The notes beneath the pieces were generated by a model, which was not told where the DNA came from, ran no database searches, and saw only the letters and a program-made list of their open reading frames with translations. A stretch of DNA of 64,000 nt from Immundisolibacter sp049322795. GTDB taxonomy: Bacteria; Pseudomonadota; Gammaproteobacteria; Immundisolibacterales; Immundisolibacteraceae. Where the stretch lies: the NCBI GenBank assembly GCA_049322795.1, contig JBMOQH010000024.1, positions 163,946 to 227,945 of the forward strand. Reading direction: 5' to 3'. Position numbers and translations under genes: made by a program. Of the stretch, positions 40,685-54,801 are shown one piece after another; positions within the stretch are counted from its first letter, which is position 1; each line of letters starts with the position of its first letter.

Positions 40685-41206
40685 ATGATTGGGCGCGGCA
40701 CCGGCGGCTTGGCCGCAGTGGCGGGAACCGTGTCGCATCGCGGGCCGTGGCTGATCGCCATCCTTCTCGCCGCGTTCGGCTGCGTGGCGGCCTTGGATGT
40801 ATGGCGGGTACTGACGGTGAAAGCGCCCGTTGCCGTGTCGCCGGCAGAGGGCGTTACGCCTGCTGGCGCGGGGCTGCCCACGGATGTCGCGGCGATTGTC
40901 GATCGGCATTTTTTCGGGCTTGCGGCAGCGGGCGGCAAGGGTGCGGCACCACCGCCGACGCGCGCCGCGCTGGTCCTGGGCGGTGTGTGGTACACGCCGG
41001 CCGGGGATGTGTATGCCCTGATCGGCGAGCCCGGCGTGGCGCAGCGCCCGTACAAGGTGGGTGAGCGCCTGCCCGGCGGCGTGGAGCTGGTCGGTGTCGA
41101 GGCCGACCGCGTGCTGCTGCGCCGCGATGGCAAGACCGAGACGCTCGCGCTGCCGAGGCTTCCGCTAAACGTCAGCGCTGCGGGCGCGCAGCGCCCGCAG
41201 CGCTGA
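40685..41206 (+). CDS. gspC: Type II secretion protein GspC (HR-domain form)
   Basis: A 173-residue inner-membrane protein: a short cytoplasmic tail, one membrane helix (PWLIAILLAAFGCVAALDVW) and a periplasmic HR domain (AALVLGGVWYTPAGDVYALIGEPGVAQRPYKVGERL). It links the inner-membrane platform to the GspD secretin. It lacks the C-terminal PDZ domain of long GspC proteins. The ATG at 40685 is chosen; an upstream GTG or ATG (40595) is possible. First gene of the gspC-M operon. Confidence 0.85.
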   Translation: MIGRGTGGLAAVAGTVSHRGPWLIAILLAAFGCVAALDVWRVLTVKAPVAVSPAEGVTPAGAGLPTDVAAIVDRHFFGLAAAGGKGAAPPPTRAALVLGGVWYTPAGDVYALIGEPGVAQRPYKVGERLPGGVELVGVEADRVLLRRDGKTETLALPRLPLNVSAAGAQRPQR

Positions 41207-43133
41207 CAGTCCATCAAGCAGGTTCAGATGAGTCGATCGTCCGTGCGCGCGCGTCTTGCCGGCTGGCTGCTGGCCGGCGTGTCCGTCATCGCCAGCGCCG
41301 CCGAGCCGGTAACGCTGAACCTCAAGGACGCCGACATCCTGGCGCTGGTGGAGCTGGTGGCGGATGCCACCGGGCGCAACTTCATCGTCGATCCGCGCGT
41401 CAAGGGCACGGTGAACGTGATCTCGCCGCGCCCGCTGGACAAGGACGCCCTGTATCAGGTGTTCCTGTCGGTGTTGAAGGTGAACGGCTTCGTGGCGGTG
41501 CCGAGCGGCGACATGGTGAAGATCCTGCCGGACACCAGTGCCCGGACCGAGGCCGAGTTTGGCGCCGTCACACAGTCGCTGGGTGACGGTCTGGCGACGC
41601 AGGTGGTGAAGGTGGACAACGTCCCTGCGGCGGCGCTGGTGCCGGTGCTGCGACCCTTGTTGTCGAAGGACGCGCACCTGGCGGCGGCGCCGGCCAGCAA
41701 CACCTTGGTCATGACCGATACTGCGGCCAACGTGGCGCGGCTGGCGCAGATCGTGCGCCGCATGGACCTGCCGGCGAGCGGCGACATCGAAACCATTGCG
41801 CTGCAGCACGCCAGCGCCGGCGAGGTGGTGCGCGTGCTGGAAACGTTGCAGCAGCGCACGACCGGTGGCGAGGGCGGCAGTGCGCGCGGCGCCTTCGTGG
41901 CCGACGAGCGCAGCAACAGCATCTTGATCGGTGGCAGCCAGGGCACGCGCCTGGCGCTGCGGGCGGTGGTCGCCAACCTCGATACGCCGCAGGCCGACCG
42001 CAGCGGCAACATCCACGTGGTTTACCTGCGCTACGCCAACGCGGAGGACATGAAGGTCGTGCTCGAGGGCGTGATAAATGCCCTGCAGAAGGTGCCGGCC
42101 GCGCAAGGCGCCACGGACCCGTCGGGCGGCACGTCCTCCGTGCAGGCGGACGCCGGCACCAACGCGCTCATCGTGTCGGCGCCGCCGGGCCTGTGGTCGT
42201 CCGTCGAGAGCGTGGTCAAGAAGCTCGACATTCCGCGCGCGCAGCTGCTGGTGGAGGCGGTGATCGTCGAGGTGTCGAGCACGCTGGCGCGCGAGCTCGG
42301 CGTTCAGTGGCGGGCCAGCGCCGGCTATGACAACGACCGGGGAGTGATCGGCGGCACCAATTTCGACGCCACGCGCGCGGGTGCCGATCGCAACAACCTG
42401 AACCCCTTCGGCGGTCTGGGGGACGGTTTGAATCTCGGCTTTCTGGACGGCTCCCGCAGCGTGCTCGGCACCAACGTGACCATGGGCGTGCTGGTCAAGG
42501 CGCTGGAGGCCGACTCGGGCACGAATGTGCTGTCCACGCCGTCGCTGGTGACGCTCGACAACCAGGAGGCGGAGATCATCGTCGGCCAGAATGTGCCCTT
42601 CATCACCGGTTCTTTCAGCACCTCGGCCAGCGTCGACAATGCACCGTTTCAGACCATCCAGCGCGAGGACATTGGTCTGAAGCTCAAGGTCAGGCCGCAG
42701 ATCAACCAGGACGGCACCGTGCGCCTGCAGATCGAGCAGGAGGTGTCGTCGATCAGCGACGCCGCGATCGGTTCGGACATCATCACCAACAAGCGCGCCA
42801 TCACCACCACCGCCGTGGTGCAGGACCAGCAGCTGGTGGTGCTGGGCGGGCTCATGGACCGCAGCCTCAGGAACAGTGACTCGCAGGTACCGGTGCTCGG
42901 CTCGATTCCGCTGGTCGGGCGGCTGTTTCGTTACCGCGCCACCAGCGGGGCCAAGACCAACCTGATGGTATTCATCCGCCCGCGTGTGCTGCGTGACGCC
43001 GAGGTCACCGCCGCCGTGACCGGCGACAAGTACGACGCGCTGCGCCGCCTGCAACGCCTGGATGCGGCCGACCGTGACCTGCTGGCACCGCGGGGCGCCG
43101 CACCGCTGCTGCCGGCGCTCGAGGATATGATGC

Positions 43134-44635
<1,502 letters not shown>

Positions 44636-44636
<1 letters not shown>

Positions 44637-45847
44637 TGGCGGCCTTCCAGTACACGGCGGCGCGTACCGATGGCGGCAGCACGCGCGGCCTGATCGAGGC
44701 CGACTCGGCCCGCCAGGCGCGCGCCGAGCTGCGCCGCCAGGGCCTGTTGCCGCTGGACCTGAGCGAGGTGCGGGCCGGCCGAACCGGCGAGGGTTTCGCC
44801 TGGCGCCGCGATCATCTGCGCGGGCCGGAACTGACGCTGCTGACGCGCCAGCTGGCGGTGATGGTGGACAGCGGCCTGCCGCTGGAAGAAACGCTGCGCT
44901 CGGTGGCCGAGCAGGCCGAATCGCCGCGCCAGAAGCGCGTGCTGACGGCGGTGCGCAGCCGCGTGCTGGAAGGCCATTCGCTCAATGCGGCGCTGGCCGA
45001 GCACCCGCGCAGCTTCGCCGAGTTCTACCGCGCCGCGGTCAGCGCCGGCGAGGCGGCCGGGCGCATGGGCGAGGTGATGGACCGCATGGCCGATTTCCTG
45101 GAGCAGCGGCAGGCACTGCAACAGAAGGTGCTGCTGGCGCTGTTCTACCCGGCCACGCTGACGGTGGTGTCGATCGCCGTGGTCATCGGTCTGGTGACCT
45201 TCGTGGTGCCGGAAATCGTGCAGGTGTTCGACCGCATGGGGCAGACGCTGCCGTGGATCACCCGCGCGCTGATCGCCGTCAGCGGCTTTCTGCGAGATTT
45301 CGGGCTGGTCTTGCAGCTCGCCTTCGCTGGGTTGGTAATCGGGGGGCGGCTGCTGCTGCGCGCGCCCGCGCTGCGCCTGCGTTTCGCCGCCGCGCTGCTG
45401 CGCGTGCCGCTGCTCGGCCGCCTGCTGCGGGGTCTCGATGAGGCGCGCTTCGCCGGCACGCTCGGCACGCTGGTCAGCGCCGGTGTGAACCTGGTCGATG
45501 CGCTGCGCGTGGCCGCGCGCGTGGTCGGCAACCGGCATTTGCGCGCCGGCTTCGAGACCGCCGCCGAACGCGTGCGCGAGGGCGGCGCGCTCAACCAGGC
45601 GCTGCGCCGCGAGCGCCTGCTGCCGGCCATGAGCCTGCGCCTGATCGCCAGCGGCGAGGCCGGCGGCGAGCTTGGCCCCATGCTGGCGCGGGCGGCCACG
45701 CTGCAGGAGCGCGCGCTGCAGAACACCGTCGCGCTGCTGCTCGGCGTGTTCGAGCCGGCGCTGATCCTGACCATGGGCGGCGCGGTGCTGGTGATCGTGC
45801 TGGCCATCCTGCTGCCGATTTTCGAACTCAACCAACTGGTGAAGTGA
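44636..45847 (+). CDS. gspF: Type II secretion inner-membrane platform protein GspF
   Basis: A 403-residue polytopic protein with two GspF/PilC domains, each ending in hydrophobic helices, the first TLTVVSIAVVIGLVTFVVPEIV and the last EPALILTMGGAVLVIVLAILLPIFELN. LTLLTRQLAVMVDSGLPLEETL is the family signature. It overlaps gspE (TGATG) and gspG. Confidence 0.95.
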
Positions 45848-46293
45848 TGCGTACGGAGCGAGCGAAGCAGCGGGGTTTCACCCTCATCGAGGTGATGGTG
45901 GTGGTGGTCATCCTGGGCATCCTGGCGGCGCTGGTGGTGCCCAGGATCATGGGCCGCCCGGACGAGGCGCGGGTCATCAAGGCGCGCCAGGACGTGCAGG
46001 CCATCGAGGCGGCGCTGAACCTGTACCGCCTCGACAACCACGCCTACCCCGGCAGCGACCAGGGCCTGAAGGCGCTGGTGGAAAAGCCCGCCGGCGAGCC
46101 GGCCGCGCCCAACTGGAAGGCCGGCGGCTACCTCGACCGCGTGCCGCAGGACCCGTGGGGGCGCGAGTACCAGTACCTGAACCCCGGCCTGCACGGCGAA
46201 ATCGACGTCTGGAGCTACGGCGCGGACGGCCGGGAAGGCGGCGAGGGCGTCAATGCCGATCTCGGCAACTGGCCCGAGTCCAAGGGCGGCTGA
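45847..46293 (+). CDS. gspG: Major pseudopilin GspG
   Basis: A 148-residue type IV-pilin-like protein. Prepilin peptidase site RG/FTLIEVMVVVVILGILAALVVP with the Glu at mature position 5, then the GspG C-terminal part NLYRLDNHAYPGSDQGLKALV and DPWGREYQYLNPG (calcium-site region). A GTG one codon earlier (45844) is an alternative start. It forms the shaft of the pseudopilus. Confidence 0.95.
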   Translation: MRTERAKQRGFTLIEVMVVVVILGILAALVVPRIMGRPDEARVIKARQDVQAIEAALNLYRLDNHAYPGSDQGLKALVEKPAGEPAAPNWKAGGYLDRVPQDPWGREYQYLNPGLHGEIDVWSYGADGREGGEGVNADLGNWPESKGG

Positions 46294-46315
46294 ACGGCTT
46301 GACGGCAGCCCGGCC

Positions 46316-46828
46316 ATGAATCGGCATCGGCGCGCGCGCGGCTTCACCCTGCTGGAAGTGGTGGTGGTGCTGGCGCTGATCGGCGTGATCCTCGGCTTCG
46401 CCCGCCTGTCGCTGGGCGATGGCGGCGCGGGTGCGCGCCTCGAGCACGACGCGCGCACGCTGGCGGCGGCGCTGCGCCTGGCGCAGGAGGAGGCGGTACT
46501 CGACGAGCGCGAGTTCGGCCTGCGCCTGGCGGCGGATGGCTACGCCTTCTCGCGGCTGGCCGACCGGCACTGGGTGCCGCTCAAGGACGCGCAGGCGCTG
46601 CGGCCACGGCAGCTCGACGCCGGCCACCGCCTGACGCTGCGCATCGACGGCCAGCCGGTGCCGCTGCCGGAGCGGCTCCAGCAGGCGGAGCGCCCGCAGG
46701 TGTTTTTGCTCTCGAGTGGCGAGGCGACGCCGTTTTGCCTGGCCGTCGCCAACCGCGACGAGCGCGCCTGGCGAGTGTGCATGGCCGGCGACGGCGCGGT
46801 CGATGTCGCGCCGCCAGAGCACGGCTGA
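46316..46828 (+). CDS. gspH: Minor pseudopilin GspH
   Basis: A 170-residue minor pseudopilin with prepilin motif RARG/FTLLEVVVVLALIGVILGFARL and a GspH domain (LRLAQEEAVLDEREFGLRLAADGYAF). The ATG at 46316 is chosen since it leaves a short leader before the cleavage site. It overlaps gspI by TGATG. Confidence 0.88.
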   Translation: MNRHRRARGFTLLEVVVVLALIGVILGFARLSLGDGGAGARLEHDARTLAAALRLAQEEAVLDEREFGLRLAADGYAFSRLADRHWVPLKDAQALRPRQLDAGHRLTLRIDGQPVPLPERLQQAERPQVFLLSSGEATPFCLAVANRDERAWRVCMAGDGAVDVAPPEHG

Positions 46829-47301
46829 TGCGCGGCTTCACCCTGCTCGAGGTGCTGATCGCGCTGCTGGTGGTGTCCATCACGCTGGCCGCCGCCAACG
46901 CCGCCATCGGCGGCACCGCGGCGCGCCAGCGCCAGCTGGAGGATCGAACCTTCGCCGCCTGGGCGGCGCACGGCGCGCTCGCGCGTCTGCGGCTCGACGG
47001 CTTTGCCGGCGAGCGCACGCAGATCGAGCGCACCGAGGGCGGCCGGCGCCTGCGGGTGAGTGTGGAGGTCGAGCCCGGCGACGGCCTGCGGCAGGCGACG
47101 CTCACCGTGCGCCCCGCGGACGGCCCGGCAGGCCGACAGAACGACGAGGTGCTGGCGCGCCTGAGCGGCTTTCTGCCGCTGCCGGACGAGCCGGCGCCGA
47201 CAACGCCGACACCGGGCGCCGCGCCGGATGCCGCGGCGCAAAAGCGCGCCGTCGACCCCACCGTCGGCCCAGCCGAACCGACCCCGGAGCGTGCGCCGTG
47301 A
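46828..47301 (+). CDS. gspI: Minor pseudopilin GspI
   Basis: A 157-residue pseudopilin. Its leader is only MRG before the cleavage site (G/FTLLEVLIALLVVSITLAAAN). The LEDRTFAAWAAHGALARLRL segment is GspI-like. The C-terminal 45 residues are Pro/Ala/Thr-rich and absent from most family members. Confidence 0.88.
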   Translation: MRGFTLLEVLIALLVVSITLAAANAAIGGTAARQRQLEDRTFAAWAAHGALARLRLDGFAGERTQIERTEGGRRLRVSVEVEPGDGLRQATLTVRPADGPAGRQNDEVLARLSGFLPLPDEPAPTTPTPGAAPDAAAQKRAVDPTVGPAEPTPERAP

Positions 47302-47846
47302 ACGCGCGCAGCCGCGGCTTCACGCTGCTGGAACTGGTGGTGGCGCTGGCCGTGTTCGCGGTGCTGGCGACGCTCGCCTACGGCAGCCTGGCGCGCCTGC
47401 TGCAGGCGCGCGACACCCTCGCCGCGCGGGCCGAGGCGCTCGGCCGCCTGCAGCGCGTGCAGGCCCAGCTGGCGCGCGATTGCGGGGCGCTGGTGGCGCG
47501 GCCGGCGCGGGACGAACTCGGCGATCCGGAGCCCGCGCTGCGCCGCGCGCCGGACGGCAGCCTGGAACTGACCCAGGGCGCCTTCAGCAACCCGCTCGAC
47601 CAGCCGCGGGCCCAACTGCAGCGCGTGCGCTGGCAGGTGCGGGGCGGCGTGCTGTACCGCGACGCCTGGCCGGTGCTGGACCGCGTGCCCGGCACCCGGC
47701 CGCAGGCGCAGCGCCTGCTGGACGGCGTGCAGCGCTTCACGGTCGGCATCGAGACCGGTGTCGACAGCCGGGCGGTGAGCGTGGAGCTCGACGCGCCGCC
47801 GTTCGGCGCCGTCGAGTGGCTGTTCCTGGTGCCGGAGGAAACATGA
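47298..47846 (+). CDS. gspJ: Minor pseudopilin GspJ
   Basis: A 182-residue pseudopilin with RSRG/FTLLELVVALAVFAVLATLAYGSL and the GspJ body (LQRVQAQLARDCGALVARPARDELG, LQRVRWQVRGGVLYRDAWPVLDR). The GTG start overlaps the gspI stop (GTGA). GspI-J-K form the pseudopilus tip. Confidence 0.9.
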   Translation: MNARSRGFTLLELVVALAVFAVLATLAYGSLARLLQARDTLAARAEALGRLQRVQAQLARDCGALVARPARDELGDPEPALRRAPDGSLELTQGAFSNPLDQPRAQLQRVRWQVRGGVLYRDAWPVLDRVPGTRPQAQRLLDGVQRFTVGIETGVDSRAVSVELDAPPFGAVEWLFLVPEET

Positions 47847-48757
47847 GCTCGCCGGCCCGCGGGCAGCGCGGCGTGGCCCTGCTGCTGGCGCTGCTGCTGA
47901 CCGCCGTGGTCACCGTGCTGGCGGTGGCGGTGGCCGGCAGCGAGAGCTTCGCGCTGCACCGCAGCGGCAATCTGCTGCGCCGCTCGGAGCTGGGCGAGTA
48001 TCTGACCGGCGCCGAGATGCTGGCCGCTGCCCGTCTGCGGCCGCTTCTGGCCAATGCGGAAGGGCCGACGCCGGTGCAGATCGACCTGCCGTGGGCCTTC
48101 GCGTTGCCTGGCCGCGGCACGCTGCGCGACGCGCAGGGTTGTTTCAACCTGAACGCGCTGTCGCCGCAGGCGGGCGACATTCAGCTTGCCGAGCAACGCT
48201 TCCGGCGCCTGCTGGACCTGCTCGACCTGTCGCCCGACATTGCCGATCAGTTGCTCGACTGGATCGACGAGGACAGCGAGCCGCGCTTTTCCGGTGCCGA
48301 GGACGACGCCTACAGCCGCCGCCGTCCGCCCATGCGTGCCGCCAACGCGCCGCTGGCCGACGTGTCCGAACTGCGCCTGTTGCCGGCCGTGGACGGCGAC
48401 GCCTACGCAGCGCTCGCGCCGCTGGTGTGCGCGTTGCCGCCCGACGCGGGCATCAACGTCAACAGCGCGCCGCCGCTGCTGCTGATGACCCTGGTCGACG
48501 GCCTGCGGCAGGGCGTGGCGCAGCAGCTCGTCGCGCGCGCCGCGGCGGCGCCGTTTGCGAGCGTGGACGCCTTTCTCGCCGATAGCGCCCTGAGCGGCAC
48601 CCTGGTCGACGCGAGCGGCCTGACCGTGCATTCGCAATGGTTCGTCCTGCGCGCCGAGGTGACGCTGGACGGCCTCACCCTGCAACGGGACAGTCTGCTT
48701 CAGGCTCACGATGGCCAGCTGCGCGTGCGCCGCCGTCACGACGAGAGGGTTGGTTGA
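47843..48757 (+). CDS. gspK: Minor pseudopilin GspK
   Basis: A 304-residue large minor pseudopilin. Prepilin-like N-terminus GQRG/VALLLALLLTAVVTVLAVAVAG lacks Glu5, which is typical of GspK, and the large inserted helical domain contains FNLNALSPQAGD and LLDWIDEDSEPRFSGAEDDAYSRRRPP followed by GINVNSAPPLLLMTL. It caps the tip complex. Confidence 0.93.
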   Translation: MSSPARGQRGVALLLALLLTAVVTVLAVAVAGSESFALHRSGNLLRRSELGEYLTGAEMLAAARLRPLLANAEGPTPVQIDLPWAFALPGRGTLRDAQGCFNLNALSPQAGDIQLAEQRFRRLLDLLDLSPDIADQLLDWIDEDSEPRFSGAEDDAYSRRRPPMRAANAPLADVSELRLLPAVDGDAYAALAPLVCALPPDAGINVNSAPPLLLMTLVDGLRQGVAQQLVARAAAAPFASVDAFLADSALSGTLVDASGLTVHSQWFVLRAEVTLDGLTLQRDSLLQAHDGQLRVRRRHDERVG

Positions 48758-49899
48758 TGACCGCAACGGCGGTGCGCTGGGACGGCGCCGACGCCTGGCA
48801 ATGGCGCGAAGGCGGGATGCTGCGCCACGGCGACACCTCGGCGCTGGCGTTGGCGCTCGGCGCCACGCCGCTCGCGGTGCTCCTGGCCGCGCCGCAGGCC
48901 TGGGTGGGAGCGCAGGTGCTGCCGCGCCTGTCCGGCCGGCGGCTCGCGCAGGCGGCGGCATACGCCATCGAGGATCACCTGGCGGGCGACATCGACGCCA
49001 TGCAGATCGCGGTCGGGCAGCGCGGCGCCGGCGGCCTGACCGAATTCGCCGTGATGGAGCGCGCGGCGCTTGCCGATGCGCTCGCGCGCCTGCGCGAGGC
49101 GGGGCTGAACGTCGCCAGCCTCACGCCGCTCTCCGCCCTGTTGCCGGTCGGGGCCGCGACCGTGCTGGCGGAACCCGACTGGCTCACCGTGCGTCTGGGT
49201 GGCGAGGCCAGCCTGTGCGGGCCGCCGGCGGACGTACTGCCGCTGCTCGCGGCGTTGGCCCCGGCCGGGCTCGTCTGGCGGCAGCTGCCGGGCGGGCCGC
49301 CGCCGCCCGCCGGTGTCCCGGTCGAGCCGCAGCAGGTACCGGCCGACGAAGTGCTGCGTCTTGCAGAGCAGGGCGTCGCAATCGACTTGCTGCAGGGTGA
49401 TTTCGCGCCCCCGCGCCCGGCCGGCGACCGGCGGCGCTGGCTGCCCGCAGGCGTGGCCGCGGCGTTGTGGCTGGCGCTGCTGCTGGCGGGTGGCTTGCTC
49501 GAAGGGCATCGCCTCGGGCAGCAGAATGCGGCGCTTCAGGAGGCCGTGAACGCCGAGTTCATGCGTCTTTTCCCGGAGGAAGGCCGCCCGGTCAGCCTGC
49601 GTGCACAGGCGCAGCGCCGCCTGGCCCTGCTCGAACGCAGCGCGCGCGGCGGCGGCGCCGTGCTGCCGTTGCTCACCGTCGCCGCAGTCGCGCTGCCGCC
49701 GGGTCAGACGCTCGATGCATTCGACTACGCCGCCGGCCGCCTCACGCTCGACCTGTCCCTGCCCGACCTGCCAGCCGTCGAGGCGCTGCGCACGGCGCTC
49801 GCCGATCAGCCCGGCGTGCGGGCCGAACTGCCGGCCGCGGTGGCGCAGGGCGGCGCAGTGCGCACGCGGCTGGTGTTGCAGTCGGTGGCGCCGCGATGA
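48757..49899 (+). CDS. gspL: Type II secretion platform protein GspL
   Basis: A 380-residue bitopic protein. The cytoplasmic actin-like part (1-230) binds GspE, one membrane helix lies at about 233-250 (WLPAGVAAALWLALLLAGGL) and a periplasmic ferredoxin-like domain follows. The sequence is diverged and the assignment leans on topology and its place between gspK and gspM. Confidence 0.88.
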   Translation: MTATAVRWDGADAWQWREGGMLRHGDTSALALALGATPLAVLLAAPQAWVGAQVLPRLSGRRLAQAAAYAIEDHLAGDIDAMQIAVGQRGAGGLTEFAVMERAALADALARLREAGLNVASLTPLSALLPVGAATVLAEPDWLTVRLGGEASLCGPPADVLPLLAALAPAGLVWRQLPGGPPPPAGVPVEPQQVPADEVLRLAEQGVAIDLLQGDFAPPRPAGDRRRWLPAGVAAALWLALLLAGGLLEGHRLGQQNAALQEAVNAEFMRLFPEEGRPVSLRAQAQRRLALLERSARGGGAVLPLLTVAAVALPPGQTLDAFDYAAGRLTLDLSLPDLPAVEALRTALADQPGVRAELPAAVAQGGAVRTRLVLQSVAPR

Positions 49900-50387
49900 G
49901 TGCCTGGAGCGACGCCAAGGCCGCATGGGGCCAGCGCTCGGCGCGGGAGCGGCGTCTGCTGCTGCTCGCCGCCGGGGCGCTGATCGCCCTGCTGGGCTAC
50001 GGTCTGCTGTGGTCGCCCTGGCAGGCGGCGCGCGCCCGGCTGGCGGCGGACAACGCCCGCCTGTCGGCTGATCTCGCATGGCTGCAGGGCCTCGCGCCGC
50101 AGGTCGAGGCCCTGCGGACCGAACAGGGCGGCGGCGCGGCGGCCGACGGCGCCCTGCCGGTGCGGCTCGATGCCAGCCTGCGCGCGGCTGGGCTTGGCGA
50201 GCAGTTGCAGCGCCTCGAGCCTGCCGCCGACGGCAGCGTGCGGCTGTGGCTGAACGACGTGTCCTTCGACGCGCTGGTCGGCTGGCTCGGCACGCTGGCC
50301 GCGCAGGGCACGACCATCGACGCCCTCGGCGCCACGCCATCGGGCAAACCGGGTCAGGTCAACGCGCACCTCACGGCGCGCGAGTGA
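49896..50387 (+). CDS. gspM: Type II secretion platform protein GspM
   Basis: A 163-residue bitopic protein: short cytoplasmic WGQRSARERRLL, one membrane helix (LLLAAGALIALLGYGLLW), then a periplasmic ferredoxin-like fold ending LWLNDVSFDALVGWLGTLAAQG. Last gene of the operon. No GspN or prepilin peptidase gene follows, so the peptidase must be encoded elsewhere. Confidence 0.88.
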   Translation: MSAWSDAKAAWGQRSARERRLLLLAAGALIALLGYGLLWSPWQAARARLAADNARLSADLAWLQGLAPQVEALRTEQGGGAAADGALPVRLDASLRAAGLGEQLQRLEPAADGSVRLWLNDVSFDALVGWLGTLAAQGTTIDALGATPSGKPGQVNAHLTARE

Positions 50388-50564
50388 CGTGCGGCACGGT
50401 CCGCTCTGGCGTTGTTTTGCTTATTCGAGGTGGCGGCTTTGCTCGCCCAAGGCACGGTCCTTCTTGTCGGCGTCGCGTCGGTTGCATGCCAGAAAACAGC
50501 TATGGTTCAATCCAGCGCAATCCGACCCTAATCCGTTTCAACAATACCAACGAGGTGTTCAGCC

Positions 50565-51026
50565 ATGGCGGCCACTCTTTCCGGCGCGGTAAGTAACCTG
50601 CAGTTTTCCTCGGAAACGTCGGGTCAGATTCAAGGGTCCCATGGCCGTGTGTCCGGCAGCATGCATACAAAGCAGGTTGTGACCTTCCGCGTTGATGGCA
50701 AGCCGGCGCAGATCAAGCTTCTGGGGCAGCCTAGCCTGAATGACGGGGACGTCGTCGTTCTTTCCGGAAAGGAAAAGAACGGTACATTTCACGCCCGCGC
50801 CATGCGGAATGAAACCACTGGGGCAATCGATCATCGTCCGGCGACGCCCAGCCTTGTATTGGGCGGGCTGTTCGTGCTGATTGGACTGCCCTTGTCGATG
50901 ATTATCGTCGGCTTGCCGTTCGTCGCCCTGGGCGCCTACAACATCTACGACGGTTTGCAAACTCGCAAGGCTATCGAGGCTGCCCGGGTTGCCCCAAAGG
51001 CGATCCGGGCGCCTGCTGCCGCCTGA
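50565..51026 (+). CDS. Hypothetical small membrane protein
   Basis: A 153-residue protein with an N-terminal beta-rich, OB-like part (about 1-80, TKQVVTFRVDGKPAQIKLLGQPSLNDGDVVVLSGKEKNGTF) and a hydrophobic hairpin (about 93-128, LVLGGLFVLIGLPLSMIIVGLPFVALGAY). No signal peptide. I do not recognise a named family. GC is lower than in the secretion genes upstream, suggesting separate ancestry. It has its own 177-base upstream gap. Confidence 0.65.
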   Translation: MAATLSGAVSNLQFSSETSGQIQGSHGRVSGSMHTKQVVTFRVDGKPAQIKLLGQPSLNDGDVVVLSGKEKNGTFHARAMRNETTGAIDHRPATPSLVLGGLFVLIGLPLSMIIVGLPFVALGAYNIYDGLQTRKAIEAARVAPKAIRAPAAA

Positions 51027-51235
51027 CGCTTCGTTCAGGACGAGGCGGGCCTTGTGATTTATCGCAAGGCCCGCAACGAGGGGCATGGCTACGCACTATG
51101 ACCGCGTCGCCAAGGCATTGCGGGCGGTACTTCGGGTCGTGTCAGATGCCTGTGCCAGCAAATTACGACACGGCAATCGGGTGTTGATGGAGCGTCCTTG
51201 CCGGCTTTGGGCTTGGTTTTTTTCGTTACGGTCAC

Positions 51236-51739
51236 TCATCGCGGCGGCGAGCAGGGCTTGCCGTCGTACTCGAAACGATTCAGCGCGTACTGTTTGCCAT
51301 CCCAGCGCTCTACCGGGCCGCAGAATCCCGGCCCGCCGACCAGCAGGTCAGGCCAGCCGTCGGCACCGCGGGCGTCAAGAAACTCCGGGACGCCGGAACC
51401 TCGGGACATCAATCGCCACTCGCCCGACCCCAGCTTGCTGATGACCGCATATCCGACGCCCGAAAAGCCATAGCAGAAAGAGCTCTCTTCGACGATGACG
51501 GCATCGGGCAGGCCGTCCCCGTTCACGTCGGCCACCGTCTCGATGCGGGCACCGATTGTGTTGGGGTCGTCCGCGCACAGGGTCCACATGTCCTTCGTCC
51601 GCGTGGCGCCTGCCGCTGTGAATGCCGCGGTTTGATCCGCGTCGGTCAAGGCCGGAGCCGCGGCATCGGCCGCAGCGTAAGCAACAGGCGCCATCAGCAT
51701 CGTCAGCAGGATCCAGGGGGAGCGGGGGTGCGTCGGCAT
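51236..51739 (-). CDS. Hypothetical exported protein with one FG-GAP-like motif
   Basis: A 167-residue secreted protein: a signal peptide (SPWILLTMLMAPVAYAAADA) and a domain with a single calcium-type DVNGDGLPDAVIVEE loop (about 80-95) and Cys residues that may pair (WTLCADD, SSFCYGF, GGPGFCG, DGKPCSP). The ATG at 51739 is chosen as the one that opens a signal peptide; the frame extends to 51832. No function can be assigned. Confidence 0.6.
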   Translation of the reverse strand: MPTHPRSPWILLTMLMAPVAYAAADAAAPALTDADQTAAFTAAGATRTKDMWTLCADDPNTIGARIETVADVNGDGLPDAVIVEESSFCYGFSGVGYAVISKLGSGEWRLMSRGSGVPEFLDARGADGWPDLLVGGPGFCGPVERWDGKQYALNRFEYDGKPCSPPR

Positions 51740-52029
51740 GGGAATTACCACGGGTGGTGACGAACGGTGGGCGTGTGACGAGTGTAGCGAAGCGGGTTGA
51801 CGCACAAGCGCGGTGAAGCGCGTGCTCCGCACGCGTCATCCAGGGCGGCATGTCCCGTGGTGACCGAGCACCGCAGGCGTTGTGCCGTCGAGCGCATCGC
51901 CGGGGTCCGCTGCGCTGCGGCGAGCCGGGCAATCCAACCAAGCGACGCTTTCGACGTCCCCTGGAGCCGATGCGCTGGCAGGACCTGCGGCCCCGGGGAT
52001 GATTCCAGTCAGAGGAAGGTGTGGCCGCG
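51740..52029. other. Intergenic region, no gene seen
   Basis: Between the exported protein and the clpB promoter I see no convincing gene or repeat, only short frames without ribosome sites. Confidence 0.45.
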
Positions 52030-52058
52030 CTTGAACGCGACGGCCCGGCGCCCCACCT
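52030..52058 (+). promoter_or_regulatory. Sigma-32-type heat-shock promoter of clpB
   Basis: CTTGAA (52030-52035) and CCCCACCT (52051-52058) are 15 bases apart, close to the RpoH consensus CTTGAA / CCCCATNT. Transcription would start near 52066, 38 bases before the ATG. Heat-shock control of clpB is established in proteobacteria. Confidence 0.7.
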
Positions 52059-52103
52059 TGGGCGCAACAGGCGCGATGGCCGCGCCGGACCGGAGACTCA
52101 TCG

Positions 52104-54683
<2,580 letters not shown>

Positions 54684-54728
54684 GGCCGGCGCCCGATGGG
54701 TCCTGGAACGGGCTGTTAAGCTGGCCGA

Positions 54729-54745
54729 GCCGCTGCAGGAGCGGC
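54729..54745. terminator. Weak hairpin after clpB
   Basis: GCCGCT / AGCGGC arms with a 5-base loop, 46 bases after the clpB stop and without a T-run. Confidence 0.3.
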
Positions 54746-54801
54746 AGCGTTGCCCGGGAGGGGTGGCGTGCATGGTTCAACGCACACCAAGGAGTCAGGA
54801 A

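Noticed and set aside
50388..50564. Possible gspN after gspM
   Set aside because: The gap is only 177 bases and the next gene (50565) lacks any GspN feature, so GspN is absent here.
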